Positions 1-7,305 of a stretch of DNA of 10,034 nt are shown here, in pieces. The position numbers were made by a program, and so were the translations under genes. The stretch is from the NCBI GenBank assembly GCA_900767405.1, contig CAAFZB010000027.1:1-10034 (forward strand), read 5' to 3'. This DNA comes from Rikenellaceae bacterium (GTDB taxonomy: Bacteria; Bacteroidota; Bacteroidia; Bacteroidales; UBA932). Below the pieces are notes generated by a model. It worked only from the letters and a program-made list of their open reading frames with translations. It ran no database searches and was not told the DNA's origin. How positions within the stretch are numbered: position 1 is the stretch's first letter; every line of letters begins with the position of its first letter.

Positions 1-20
1 GACGTGTGCTCTTCCGATCT
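1..20. other. Illumina TruSeq adapter remnant at contig end (not genomic)
   Basis: The first 20 bases match the 3' end of the Illumina TruSeq index/read-2 adapter, which ends in ...GCTCTTCCGATCT. The match starts at base 1 and stops exactly at base 20, after which ordinary coding sequence continues. Read on the minus strand it adds the residues RSEEHT to the truncated lipoprotein gene; this peptide is a familiar trace of untrimmed adapters. The true biological sequence starts at base 21. Confidence 0.95.
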
Positions 21-857
21 GACTTCCCACATTCCGCGCGTCTGCGCGAATTCCCTTCCCTTATACCTGACATACTCTACGTATGCGGGGAAATCCTCGG
101 GCCCTGCGGTAGTCATATAGCTGCCGTCCAGCATTCCGGGAACGTTGGCTTTCATAATTTCGTTCCTCCGGGCGATTATATTCTCCAAGGTGAATTCATC
201 GGCGGAAAGTTCTGCCGGATAACGGTAGATGAGGATTCCCAGGATGTTCGATCCCTTCATCTCGTACTGTACCCAGGCGAAGTCGTCGGTAATTTTGCGC
301 AGCACGTAGCCGGCGGGGAAGTGAGGCGAACCTCCGAACACTTCGGCCACCTTTGGGAAGATGTCCCTCTGCTCGTATTTCCGGGTATTGCGTATCACCC
401 GGTCGCGCTCGGCCATTTCGAGCGCCGAGAGAATCTTCCCCTTCTGCGCCTCGAACTGCTCCAGAGCCTGCTCCACCGTCGTGGCGTTGACTCTTATCAC
501 GCACTGAGGGTCGGCCCAGGCATCCTGCAGGAACTCGACTCCCTCTTTCCCGTTCTGAGGGTTGATGTTGAACAGCAGCAGGTTGCGGTGAACCTTGAAC
601 ATACTGCTGCTCTCGAAATTCGAGGGGGAAACGTTAATGAGCGAGTACAGCGGTTCCCGGGTGGGGAGGAACGGGCAGTCGGCTGCCAGGGTCTGCCTGA
701 CGGCCTCTCCAAGAGCGCCGTCCCATCCGGCCTTGTTCAGGACCACAACTACTTCGCCGGCCTTCCCGCTCACGTTGGGAAGGTAGGTCTTGCGGTCCTT
801 GGGCTTGCAGGCAACCACGCAGAGCAGCGCCATAGCTATAAGCAGAATCTTTTTCAT
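21..857 (-). CDS. DUF4837-family lipoprotein, 3' end truncated by contig end
   Basis: This is a Bacteroidetes lipoprotein of unknown function, recognised as DUF4837 from the GKAGEVVVVLN motif (residues 31-41), the W..ALGEAVRQTL segment after it, the REPLYSLINV segment and RNLLLFNI. The N-terminus is a lipoprotein signal peptide: MKK, a hydrophobic stretch and a VVAC lipobox with acceptor Cys17, so it is probably anchored to the inner leaflet of the outer membrane or to the inner membrane. About 279 genomic residues are present and no stop codon is reached; I expect the full protein to be somewhat longer, and the residues encoded by bases 1-20 come from adapter. ATG at 857-855 is preferred because it directly precedes the signal peptide. 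The gene starts 4 bp after the rseP stop, so it is probably the next gene of the dxr–rseP operon. Its biochemical role is unknown. Confidence 0.85.
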
Positions 858-861
858 ATCA

Positions 862-2163
862 TTAATGTATCAGTCTTCCAATGTCGTTGCCGAAAGCCAG
901 CAGCATAAGCGCTATCAGCAGCACCATACCTATGAGCTGCGTCACGTACAGGAACTTGTCCGACGGCTTCTTCCCGGTTATCATCTCTCCCAGGGTAATG
1001 AGCAGATGCCCTCCGTCCAGTCCCGGGATGGGAATGAGGTTCATCACAGCCAGCATAATGGACAGCAGCGCCAGGATGTTGAGGAACTGCAGCCAGTCCC
1101 AGCTTTCCGGCATCACCTGCCCTATGGCGATGAAACTTCCCACCGACTTGTATGCTCCGGTAGAGGGGGTGGCCAGCAGCCTGAGGTCGTCGAGATAAGA
1201 GGAAATGACCTCTCCCGTATGTCTTAATCCCGCGGGGATGACCTCCCATCCGGTATACCTTTCGTACTCGATGCTCGGCATCTGGCAGAAAATGCCAATC
1301 CTTCCCAGACTGTCCACCGCCAGATTCGCCTGCACCGAATCGCCCTGCGCCCTTATGATGAAGGCCTCTGCCACGGTGTCGGGACATTTCTCCAACACAG
1401 CCCTGGCGTCCTGCAGGTATTGGGTGGGTTCACCGTTTATGGAAACTATGCGGTCACCCCTGCGCAGCAGCGCGCTGTTGGCCGAGCCCGCCTGAACCGA
1501 ATCCACTACGAACGGAAGGGCCAGGCCGAACACTCCGGGGGAGTTCATTACGTCTCCTATGTAATTCTGGTCGATGTAGATGTCCAGGGTGTCATCCCCT
1601 CTGAGCACGGTGGCCTTGCGTACGTTGCGCCGGGCCAGGTCGGCCTGCAGCATCTCGAAGTTGCGCGGCCGGTAATCGTCGAATTTAAGGATGCGGTCTC
1701 CCGTGCGGAAGCCCATCTCGTAGGACAGTTCGTTAACGTAGATGCGGGTATCTTCGTTGCTGATATGGCTTTTGCCCCATACCCCCATAATTATGCAGTA
1801 GGCGACTATCGCAAAGAGGAAATTGTTGAGCACGCCTCCTGCCAGCACGAACATCCTGTGCCAGGCTGGATGGCTGCGGTACTCCCAGCTCTTGGGTTCG
1901 CTCTTGAGCTGCTCCATATCCATAGACTCGTCTACCATCCCGGATATCTTGCAGTAACCTCCGAGGGGCAGCCAGCCTATTCCGAATTCGGTCCCGCCCC
2001 ATTTCCAGCTGGCCAACTTCCTTCCTCCTATGTCGAAGAACAGGAAGAACTTCTCGACCCGTATGCCGAATATCTTCGCCCAGGCAAAGTGTCCCAGCTC
2101 GTGAATGAAAATGAGCAGCGACAGTGCCAGGATAACCTGGAGAGCTTTAATCAATGCAATCAT
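862..2163 (-). CDS. rseP: RIP (site-2-type) intramembrane zinc metalloprotease RseP
   Basis: This 433-residue integral membrane protein belongs to the M50B site-2 protease family, which cuts membrane-embedded substrates such as anti-sigma factors and leftover signal peptides. The zinc-binding HELGH motif is at residues 21-25 in the first membrane helix. The second metal motif, NLIPIPGLDGG, lies at 375-385 and supplies the Asp ligand D383. Two PDZ-like segments sit between them in the periplasmic part, roughly 140-200 (FRTGDRILKFDDY) and 208-285 (LLRRGDRIVSINGEP). A conserved WLPLGGY segment at 64-70 matches the family's membrane-associated loop. Hydrophobic helices are visible around 8-25, 105-127, 360-380 and 406-424. 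All catalytic residues are present. The start ATG lies 17 bp inside the end of dxr, implying translational coupling, and the pairing with dxr is common in bacteria. The substrate here is unknown. Confidence 0.97.
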   Translation of the reverse strand: MIALIKALQVILALSLLIFIHELGHFAWAKIFGIRVEKFFLFFDIGGRKLASWKWGGTEFGIGWLPLGGYCKISGMVDESMDMEQLKSEPKSWEYRSHPAWHRMFVLAGGVLNNFLFAIVAYCIIMGVWGKSHISNEDTRIYVNELSYEMGFRTGDRILKFDDYRPRNFEMLQADLARRNVRKATVLRGDDTLDIYIDQNYIGDVMNSPGVFGLALPFVVDSVQAGSANSALLRRGDRIVSINGEPTQYLQDARAVLEKCPDTVAEAFIIRAQGDSVQANLAVDSLGRIGIFCQMPSIEYERYTGWEVIPAGLRHTGEVISSYLDDLRLLATPSTGAYKSVGSFIAIGQVMPESWDWLQFLNILALLSIMLAVMNLIPIPGLDGGHLLITLGEMITGKKPSDKFLYVTQLIGMVLLIALMLLAFGNDIGRLIH

Positions 2164-3301
2164 CTGCCAGCTTTGCTATAATGGAATTGGTTTCAAAAAT
2201 ATCGTCCAGACCGGGGTGCGCCACGAAATCCACATTTTTCATACAGTACGAATTTATTCTGCTTATGTCGTAGAACCCTATCCTGCCCTCAAGGAACGCC
2301 GCAACCGCAACCTCGTTGGCCGCATTCAGCGCGCAGGGAACGTTGCCTCCCTTTTCCAAGGCCTCGTATGCCAGAGCCAGGTTGGGGAAACGGTCCAGGT
2401 CCGGCTGCCCGAAATGCACGCAGCCGAGCTTTGCAAAGTCCACCTTTTCGTTCCCGCAGGTCAGGCGGCGGGGAAATCCCAGCGCAAAACCTATGGGCTC
2501 ACGCATATCGGGGCAGGCCATCTGGGCAATCACGGCGCCGTCCTCGAACTCTACCATAGAGTGTATCAGGGATTCCGGATGAACCACCACGTTAATCTTC
2601 GAAGGCTCTACCCCGAACAGCCACCGGGCTTCCATCACTTCGAATCCCTTGTTCATCATAGTGGCCGAATCTATGGTAACCTTGGCCCCCATACTCCAGT
2701 TCGGATGATTCAGGGCCTGGGCCGCCGTTGCGGCCGATATCTGCTCCTTGCTCCACTCCCGGAAAGGACCTCCGGATGCGGTAAGGTGAATTTTCTCTAT
2801 CGTGTTGTCGCCGGCTCCCAGAAGGCACTGGAAGATAGCGGAATGCTCGGAATCTACGGGCAGGATTATCCCGCCGTGCCTGCTTGCCGTGCGTGTGACA
2901 ATGTCTCCGGCCGCAACCAGAGTCTCCTTGTTTGCGAGGGCCACCGTCTTTCCCGCCTCGAGGGCTGCAAGAGTGGGCCGCAGGCCGCTGAACCCGACCA
3001 TAGCGCCAACCACGATGTCCACTTCGTCGCCCCTGACCAGGGAGCACAGGCTGTCCACACCCGCCCAGACCTTGCTGTCGCTTTGACCAAGCAGGGCGTT
3101 GAGCTGTTCGTAGCGGCTCTCGTCACAAATCACGACGTTGTTCACGTCAAATTCCCTTGCCTGTGCGGCCAGTCTGTCCACAGACGAGCGGGCGCAGACA
3201 AGCGACACTTCGAAAAGGTCGGGATGCTGCCTTATCACGTCCAGGGTCTGTGTGCCTATGGACCCCGTAGAACCAAGTACGGCTATTTTTCTCTTTCTCA
3301 A
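2147..3301 (-). CDS. dxr: 1-deoxy-D-xylulose 5-phosphate reductoisomerase
   Basis: Dxr (IspC) converts 1-deoxy-D-xylulose 5-phosphate to 2-C-methyl-D-erythritol 4-phosphate with NADPH, the first committed step of the MEP isoprenoid pathway, in the cytosol. The protein has 384 residues, a normal length. The NADPH-binding GSTGSIG loop is at 10-16, ANKETLVAAG at 123-132, metal ligands D150 and E152 in PVDSEH and E221 in NKGFEVMEA, the TASGGPFRE substrate loop at 174-182, and HPNWSMG at 199-205. The start is TTG at 3301-3299: no in-frame ATG or GTG occurs between it and an upstream in-frame stop, and MRKRKIAVLGSTGSIG aligns with the usual Dxr N-terminus. This TTG overlaps the TGA stop of the upstream M23 gene as TTGA, so translation is probably coupled. 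Isoprenoids made here feed undecaprenyl-phosphate and quinone synthesis. Confidence 0.98.
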   Translation of the reverse strand: MRKRKIAVLGSTGSIGTQTLDVIRQHPDLFEVSLVCARSSVDRLAAQAREFDVNNVVICDESRYEQLNALLGQSDSKVWAGVDSLCSLVRGDEVDIVVGAMVGFSGLRPTLAALEAGKTVALANKETLVAAGDIVTRTASRHGGIILPVDSEHSAIFQCLLGAGDNTIEKIHLTASGGPFREWSKEQISAATAAQALNHPNWSMGAKVTIDSATMMNKGFEVMEARWLFGVEPSKINVVVHPESLIHSMVEFEDGAVIAQMACPDMREPIGFALGFPRRLTCGNEKVDFAKLGCVHFGQPDLDRFPNLALAYEALEKGGNVPCALNAANEVAVAAFLEGRIGFYDISRINSYCMKNVDFVAHPGLDDIFETNSIIAKLADDCID

Positions 3302-4065
3302 AACTTGATGTAATCCAATGGGTTAAGTCTCTTTCCGTTGTACCACAGCTCAAAGTGCAGCTGGGGATGCTTCGAAGTGCTTCCGGTGGTTCCCGCCAAA
3401 GCTATGGCGGTACCGGCTTTCACCTCTTCGCCCTTCTGCTTAAGAAGCCTCTGGCAATGGCTGTATGAGCTAATAATGTTACCCGGATGCTGAATCTGTA
3501 CCGTGTATCCGTCTTCGTCGCTCCATCCGGCGAAGACGACTGTGCCTCCCAATACCGCGCACACGAGTTCATCCTGCGCCGCAGCTATGTCTATGGCCGG
3601 ATGCAACGCCGTGTACCCCTGGGCTATGTTCCCTTTGAGGGGAGGGAAGAAGTGCAGTCCCTCTATGGGCAGGGCCTTGAGGTTCTTGTCTATCTTCGCA
3701 AGCCTGGCCTCCTCCTGCAGCGCGGCCTTGAGCACGCTGTCCTGCTTTTCCAGCTGGTCGGGGCTTTTGCGGCTCATATATGCGGGCCCCTGCGCCTTGA
3801 GCGAATCTATGTTTATGGTTTCCTGTCCCAGAAGCACTCTGGAAAGGTTTTCGGAATACAGTTCCCAGCGGGACAATGCCATTTGCAAGGAGTCCACCCT
3901 GAGTGCGGTTTCTACGCTGTGCTGGCGTGTGACGGCGTCGGGATAGCCCGGGATAAGCGTCCTGAGAGGGGTGAAGGCGATGATGCAGAAACTCATTCCC
4001 ATCACCAGCACCACGGCTGCAACGGCCAGCATAACCACGCTCTTTTTATCCTTGTTATTAGACAT
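3298..4065 (-). CDS. Membrane-anchored M23-fold (LytM) protein with altered active site
   Basis: This 255-residue protein has a basic N-terminus (MSNNKDKKS), one hydrophobic signal-anchor at about 9-31, a helical linker at about 50-130 and a C-terminal M23/LytM domain at about 136-255. Zinc ligands H155 and D159 (HPAID) and H237 are present, as is the accessory His203 (SYSHCQ). The first histidine of the family's HxH motif is replaced: SKHPQLHFELW puts Gln235 where GPHLHFE is expected. In LytM that histidine is catalytic, so this copy may be inactive or impaired and may act as a binding or activator protein, as degenerate LytM proteins do elsewhere. ATG at 4065 is chosen over an in-frame start at 4101, which would run into divergent ruvX and place 12 extra residues before the basic signal-anchor. 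It is first in the dxr–rseP operon. Confidence 0.88.
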   Translation of the reverse strand: MSNNKDKKSVVMLAVAAVVLVMGMSFCIIAFTPLRTLIPGYPDAVTRQHSVETALRVDSLQMALSRWELYSENLSRVLLGQETINIDSLKAQGPAYMSRKSPDQLEKQDSVLKAALQEEARLAKIDKNLKALPIEGLHFFPPLKGNIAQGYTALHPAIDIAAAQDELVCAVLGGTVVFAGWSDEDGYTVQIQHPGNIISSYSHCQRLLKQKGEEVKAGTAIALAGTTGSTSKHPQLHFELWYNGKRLNPLDYIKF

Positions 4066-4081
4066 ATTTTTATTAAATTTG
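4051..4081 (+). promoter_or_regulatory. Bacteroidetes-type promoter for the ruvX–def operon
   Basis: TAAATTTG at 4074-4081 matches the Bacteroides -7 consensus TAnnTTTG exactly. CTTG at 4051-4054 matches three of four bases of the -33 TTTG box, with a 19-bp spacer, which is within the usual range. The gap to the divergent gene is only 22 bp, so the -33 box lies inside the N-terminal codons of the M23 gene. If it works, transcription would begin about 3-7 nt after the box, within a few bases of the ruvX ATG at 4088. I saw no equally good box for the leftward operon. This is a sequence match only. Confidence 0.5.
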
Positions 4082-4087
4082 CGACTG

Positions 4088-4504
4088 ATGGACAGAATCA
4101 TAGGGATAGATTACGGAAGCGCCCGGGTGGGGCTTGCAATGAGCGACCCCCTTGGGATATTCGCTTCTCCTCTGGAAACTGTCCCGTGTGCAAATATAAT
4201 AGAATATCTGCAAAAATTAACCACGTCGCACACTGTGGAGCGCTTTGTTCTGGGCTGGCCGCTGAACCTTAACGGGCACCCGGCGCAGGCGGCGCCCGAT
4301 GTGCTCAGGTTCAAGGAACGGCTCCTGAAGACTTTTCCCCAGATACCGGTGACAATGGAAGACGAACGTTTCACCTCGGTACTGGCCCACCGCGCTATGA
4401 TAGACGGGGGAATGAAGAAAAGCGACAGGCGCAACAAGGCTTCGGTAGACAAGATAAGCGCGGCTATAATTTTGCAGGGATTCCTGGACAGACAGCAGAA
4501 ATGA
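4088..4504 (+). CDS. ruvX: RuvX/YqgF-family putative Holliday junction resolvase / pre-16S rRNA nuclease
   Basis: This 138-residue cytosolic protein has the YqgF RNase H-like fold. It carries the N-terminal IDYGSARVGLAMSD motif (residues 7-20, catalytic D8), VLGWPLNLNG at 54-63, the DERFTS motif at 92-97 with catalytic E93, and C-terminal DKISAAIILQGFL with D121. All three acidic positions are kept and the length is typical. The family is named for similarity to RuvC, but in E. coli it is implicated in maturing the 5' end of 16S rRNA; which activity holds here cannot be told from sequence. ATG at 4088 is used because MDRIIGIDYG is the normal family start; the in-frame extension upstream to 3971 overlaps the divergent M23 gene and lacks family features. 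Its TGA overlaps the def ATG (ATGA), so the two are probably translationally coupled. Confidence 0.95.
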   Translation: MDRIIGIDYGSARVGLAMSDPLGIFASPLETVPCANIIEYLQKLTTSHTVERFVLGWPLNLNGHPAQAAPDVLRFKERLLKTFPQIPVTMEDERFTSVLAHRAMIDGGMKKSDRRNKASVDKISAAIILQGFLDRQQK

Positions 4505-5055
4505 TACAACCTATTTACCTTTATGGCTCGGAAGTGCTGCGCAGGCAGGCTTCACAGGCCGATTTGAGCAAAAAAGAAGAACTCGCAACCCTTATACAGG
4601 ACCTTAAGGATACTCTGGCCAAGGCCGATGGCTGCGGCCTCGCGGCTCCGCAGATTGGCGTGAGCCTGCGCGTTGTCATTGTGGACGGACGAGGCCTGGA
4701 CGACACCTATCCCGAACTCCGCGATTTCTTTCGCGTGATAATAAATCCCGAGGTGCTGGAAGAAAGCAAAGAGCAGTGCGAGTTCTCCGAGGGTTGCCTG
4801 AGCATTCCCCGGATATATGCCGACGTGCTGCGGCCTTCGAGAATCAAGCTGCGCTACTACGACGAGAATCTTGAGCAGGTGACCGAGGAATTCGGGGGAT
4901 TCGCCTGCAGAATGGTGCAGCACGAGCTCTCACATCTGGACGGAGTCCTTTTTACCGACCTTGTCACCCCCATACGCAAGAAGATGATAGCCAAGAAGTT
5001 GCAGAATGTGTCGAAAGGCAAGGTGTCGACTGCCTACAACGTTAAGATAAAGTAG
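4501..5055 (+). CDS. def: Peptide deformylase (cytosolic)
   Basis: Peptide deformylase removes the formyl group from the initiator N-formylmethionine of nascent proteins at the ribosome exit, using an Fe/Zn centre. The 184-residue protein has the three standard motifs: GCGLAAPQ at 44-51 (Gln51), EGCLS at 97-101 (metal ligand Cys99) and HELSH at 141-145 (two His ligands and the catalytic Glu). There is no signal peptide, so it acts in the cytosol, in contrast with the second deformylase at 8944-9531. The ATG overlaps the ruvX stop as ATGA, and the stop is 1 bp before the phosphohexomutase gene. This is presumably the essential housekeeping enzyme. Confidence 0.98.
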   Translation: MIQPIYLYGSEVLRRQASQADLSKKEELATLIQDLKDTLAKADGCGLAAPQIGVSLRVVIVDGRGLDDTYPELRDFFRVIINPEVLEESKEQCEFSEGCLSIPRIYADVLRPSRIKLRYYDENLEQVTEEFGGFACRMVQHELSHLDGVLFTDLVTPIRKKMIAKKLQNVSKGKVSTAYNVKIK

Positions 5056-5056
5056 G

Positions 5057-6406
5057 ATGGGAGCATTTCACGCATACGACATAAGAGGCGTCTACGGTAA
5101 GGATTTCGATTCCGTTACAGCGTACAAGGTGGGGTATTTTCTGCCCTCGCTGCTGGATGCCGGCGAGATATTGGTGGGCCGGGACTGCAGGGTTTCAAGT
5201 GCCGAGATACACGAGGCCCTCATAAAAGGAATCACCGATGCCGGGGCCGACGTTTGCGACATCGGGCTTTCAAGCACCCCTATGGTGTATTTCGCAACGG
5301 CGAATTACGGATTCCGGGCATCTGTCCAGATTACCGCCTCTCACAACGCTCCCGAGTACAACGGCCTCAAGGTGAGCAGGGAAAATGCTCTGCCGGTGGG
5401 TTACGATGCCGGCCTGGGAGAGATAGAGAGAAAGATAGAGAGCGGGGAACCCACTCCCGCCGCCAAGGTGCCCGGGAAAGTGAGGATGATGGATATAAAA
5501 GGCGACTATTTTGCCTTTATGCGCCGCTACAAGGGGGATTATTCGAATATCAGGATAGCCTTCGACCTTTCCAACGGGATGGCAAACCTGTTCGCCAGGG
5601 AGATATTCGGCGAAGGGCCGGCTTATATCCTGGATACCATCGACGGCCGGTTCCCGGTTCACGAACCCAATCCGCTGGTGGAGAAGAACAGGGAAGCGCT
5701 GCGCAAGCTGGTGCTCGAGACCGGTGCCGACGTGGGGGTAATATACGATGGAGATGCCGACAGGGTGATGTTCCTCGACGAACGGGGCCGTTTTGTAGCT
5801 CCCGACCTTGTGATAGCCCTGATGAGTGACTATTTTATGGGCGAAAGGGGAGAGAAGAACCCCGTGGTGCTGCAGGAAATCCGCAGCTCCAAGGCCGTTG
5901 CCGAATACCTTGTCCCGATGGGCGCCGATGTACGGACCTGGAAGGTGGGAAGGGCTTTTGCGGCGCCCAGGCTCAGGGAGATAGACGGACTTTGGGGAGG
6001 AGAGCTGGCCGGCCATTACTACTTCAGGGACTTTTTCTATTCCGACTCCGGCCTGCTTGCATCGGAGATAGTGCTTGGAATAGTCTCAAGGCTGAAAAGC
6101 CGGGGCATAAGCCTTGGTGAAATGATGGATACTCTGGTGCGGTACCGCAATTCCGGGGAAATTAATTTCAAGCTGGACCATAAGCAGGAGGCGATGGATG
6201 CCTTGAAAAATTTCTTTATGGGTGAGGATACCGCAATTGCTGGTATGGACTTTGATGGGTATCGCGTGGAATTTGCCGATTGGTGGTTTAACGTGCGCCC
6301 TTCCAATACCGAGCCGTATCTCCGCTTCATTTGTGAAGCCAAGGATGAACAGCTTCTGGAGCGCAGAATCGCCCAGGCAAAAGAGATAATCGCAAAATTC
6401 GATTGA
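5057..6406 (+). CDS. Phosphomannomutase / phosphoglucomutase (alpha-D-phosphohexomutase family)
   Basis: This 449-residue cytosolic enzyme interconverts hexose 1- and 6-phosphates, feeding GDP-mannose or UDP-glucose synthesis for glycans. Domains in order: the phosphoserine loop TASHNA at 93-98 (Ser95), the metal-binding loop DGDADR at 231-236, the sugar-binding loop GELAGH at 315-320 and the phosphate-binding loop RPSNTEP at 414-420. These four loops define the family, and the DGDADR plus GE(x)(x)GHYYF pattern favours a phosphomannomutase/phosphoglucomutase over GlmM. Two positions differ from the commonest forms: Ala98 where TASHNP has Pro, and Ala318 where GEMSGH has Ser. The catalytic Ser and metal ligands are intact, so activity is expected, but substrate preference (mannose, glucose or both) cannot be settled. 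It begins 1 bp after def, and its TGA overlaps the next ATG (TGATG). Confidence 0.93.
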   Translation: MGAFHAYDIRGVYGKDFDSVTAYKVGYFLPSLLDAGEILVGRDCRVSSAEIHEALIKGITDAGADVCDIGLSSTPMVYFATANYGFRASVQITASHNAPEYNGLKVSRENALPVGYDAGLGEIERKIESGEPTPAAKVPGKVRMMDIKGDYFAFMRRYKGDYSNIRIAFDLSNGMANLFAREIFGEGPAYILDTIDGRFPVHEPNPLVEKNREALRKLVLETGADVGVIYDGDADRVMFLDERGRFVAPDLVIALMSDYFMGERGEKNPVVLQEIRSSKAVAEYLVPMGADVRTWKVGRAFAAPRLREIDGLWGGELAGHYYFRDFFYSDSGLLASEIVLGIVSRLKSRGISLGEMMDTLVRYRNSGEINFKLDHKQEAMDALKNFFMGEDTAIAGMDFDGYRVEFADWWFNVRPSNTEPYLRFICEAKDEQLLERRIAQAKEIIAKFD

Positions 6407-7302
6407 TGAAGAAATTATTTTTAACAGCCGCCGCATCGCTGCTTGGCTTGTCTTGCCTTGCGCAGTTCAGGGAGCCCGTAGATACCATAATGGCTCCGGA
6501 TTCTTCGGCAAGGATAATAATAATGTCCGACAAGACCTGGGAGTACGAAAGCGACTGCATAGAGAGCGATACCCTGACTGTCGACTGGGTTGAACAGGCG
6601 GTTATGCCGTTCCAGGTACCGCTCAACCAGCTTCCAGACACTATAGTACTTAACCTTAGGGACAGTATGGGTCTTTTCTGCTGTCCGTTCACAGGCGTAC
6701 CGTCGTCCCGATACGGATACAGGCATCGCCGCAGGCATCAGGGAATAGACATCCCCTTCCATACGGGCACTCCCATTTTCGCGGCCTTCGACGGAATCGT
6801 GACAAGGTCGGGGTATATCGGCGGATACGGCAATCTCATAGTCGTACGCCATTACAATGGGATGGAAACGTATTACGGGCACCTTTCGCGAAGGGACGTG
6901 GTTGCGGGAGACTGGGTTACCGCCGGGCAGATAATAGGCCTGGGCGGTAGCACGGGGCACAGTACCGGCCCGCATATCCATTTCGAGACACGCTACAAGG
7001 GATATCCGTTCGACCCCGAGAGGCTGATAGAATTCACTACCGGGAAACTGCGTTCAGACACTTTCGTCCTTGCAAAGAGTTATTTTGCGGCCGATTCCAG
7101 GTTCGGTATCGACGACAGGAAGAAGATAGATTCCCTGATTGCGGCTTCGAAGCCCAAGGTCGAGTATCATACAGTGAGGTCTGGCGAAACGCTCAGCAGC
7201 ATTGCTAGGAAGCACCGCACGACGGTTGGCCAGATTTGCAAGCTCAACAAGATTTCGGCGAAGAAGCTTCTAAAACCGGGACAGAAACTTAGAGTAAAGT
7301 AA
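6406..7302 (+). CDS. Exported M23 peptidoglycan endopeptidase with C-terminal LysM
   Basis: This 298-residue protein has a signal peptide (MKKLFLTAAASLLGLSCLA, probable cut before Gln20), a poorly conserved region to about 90, an M23/LytM domain at about 92-210 and a LysM domain at about 254-297 (YHTVRSGETLSSIARKH...KLLKPGQKLRVK). The M23 site is complete: H111 and D115 (HQGID), H159 (YYGHL), and H190 and H192 in GPHIHFE. It is expected to cut peptide cross-links in periplasmic peptidoglycan while LysM binds the glycan. ATG at 6406 is chosen over a TTG at 6403: it gives the signal peptide directly and overlaps the previous stop as TGATG. Unlike the M23 protein at 3298-4065, this one looks catalytically competent. 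It is followed 3 bp later by another exported, wall-related gene. Confidence 0.95.
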   Translation: MKKLFLTAAASLLGLSCLAQFREPVDTIMAPDSSARIIIMSDKTWEYESDCIESDTLTVDWVEQAVMPFQVPLNQLPDTIVLNLRDSMGLFCCPFTGVPSSRYGYRHRRRHQGIDIPFHTGTPIFAAFDGIVTRSGYIGGYGNLIVVRHYNGMETYYGHLSRRDVVAGDWVTAGQIIGLGGSTGHSTGPHIHFETRYKGYPFDPERLIEFTTGKLRSDTFVLAKSYFAADSRFGIDDRKKIDSLIAASKPKVEYHTVRSGETLSSIARKHRTTVGQICKLNKISAKKLLKPGQKLRVK

Positions 7303-7305
7303 AAT

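Noticed and set aside
6..908. 300-codon plus-strand open frame at the left edge
   Set aside because: It is opposite the DUF4837 lipoprotein and the end of rseP, starts inside the adapter and has no protein-family features.
1420..2181. 253-codon plus-strand open frame opposite rseP
   Set aside because: It is a shadow of rseP, which has complete HELGH and LDG motifs on the other strand.
2105..3313. 402-codon open frame on the plus strand opposite dxr
   Set aside because: It is antisense to a textbook dxr, shows no recognisable motif, and arises from the GC-rich codon pattern of the real gene.
3971..4087. Upstream in-frame extension of ruvX with a hydrophobic-looking stretch
   Set aside because: It is antisense to the M23 signal-anchor region, and RuvX homologues begin at the IDYG motif, fitting the ATG at 4088.
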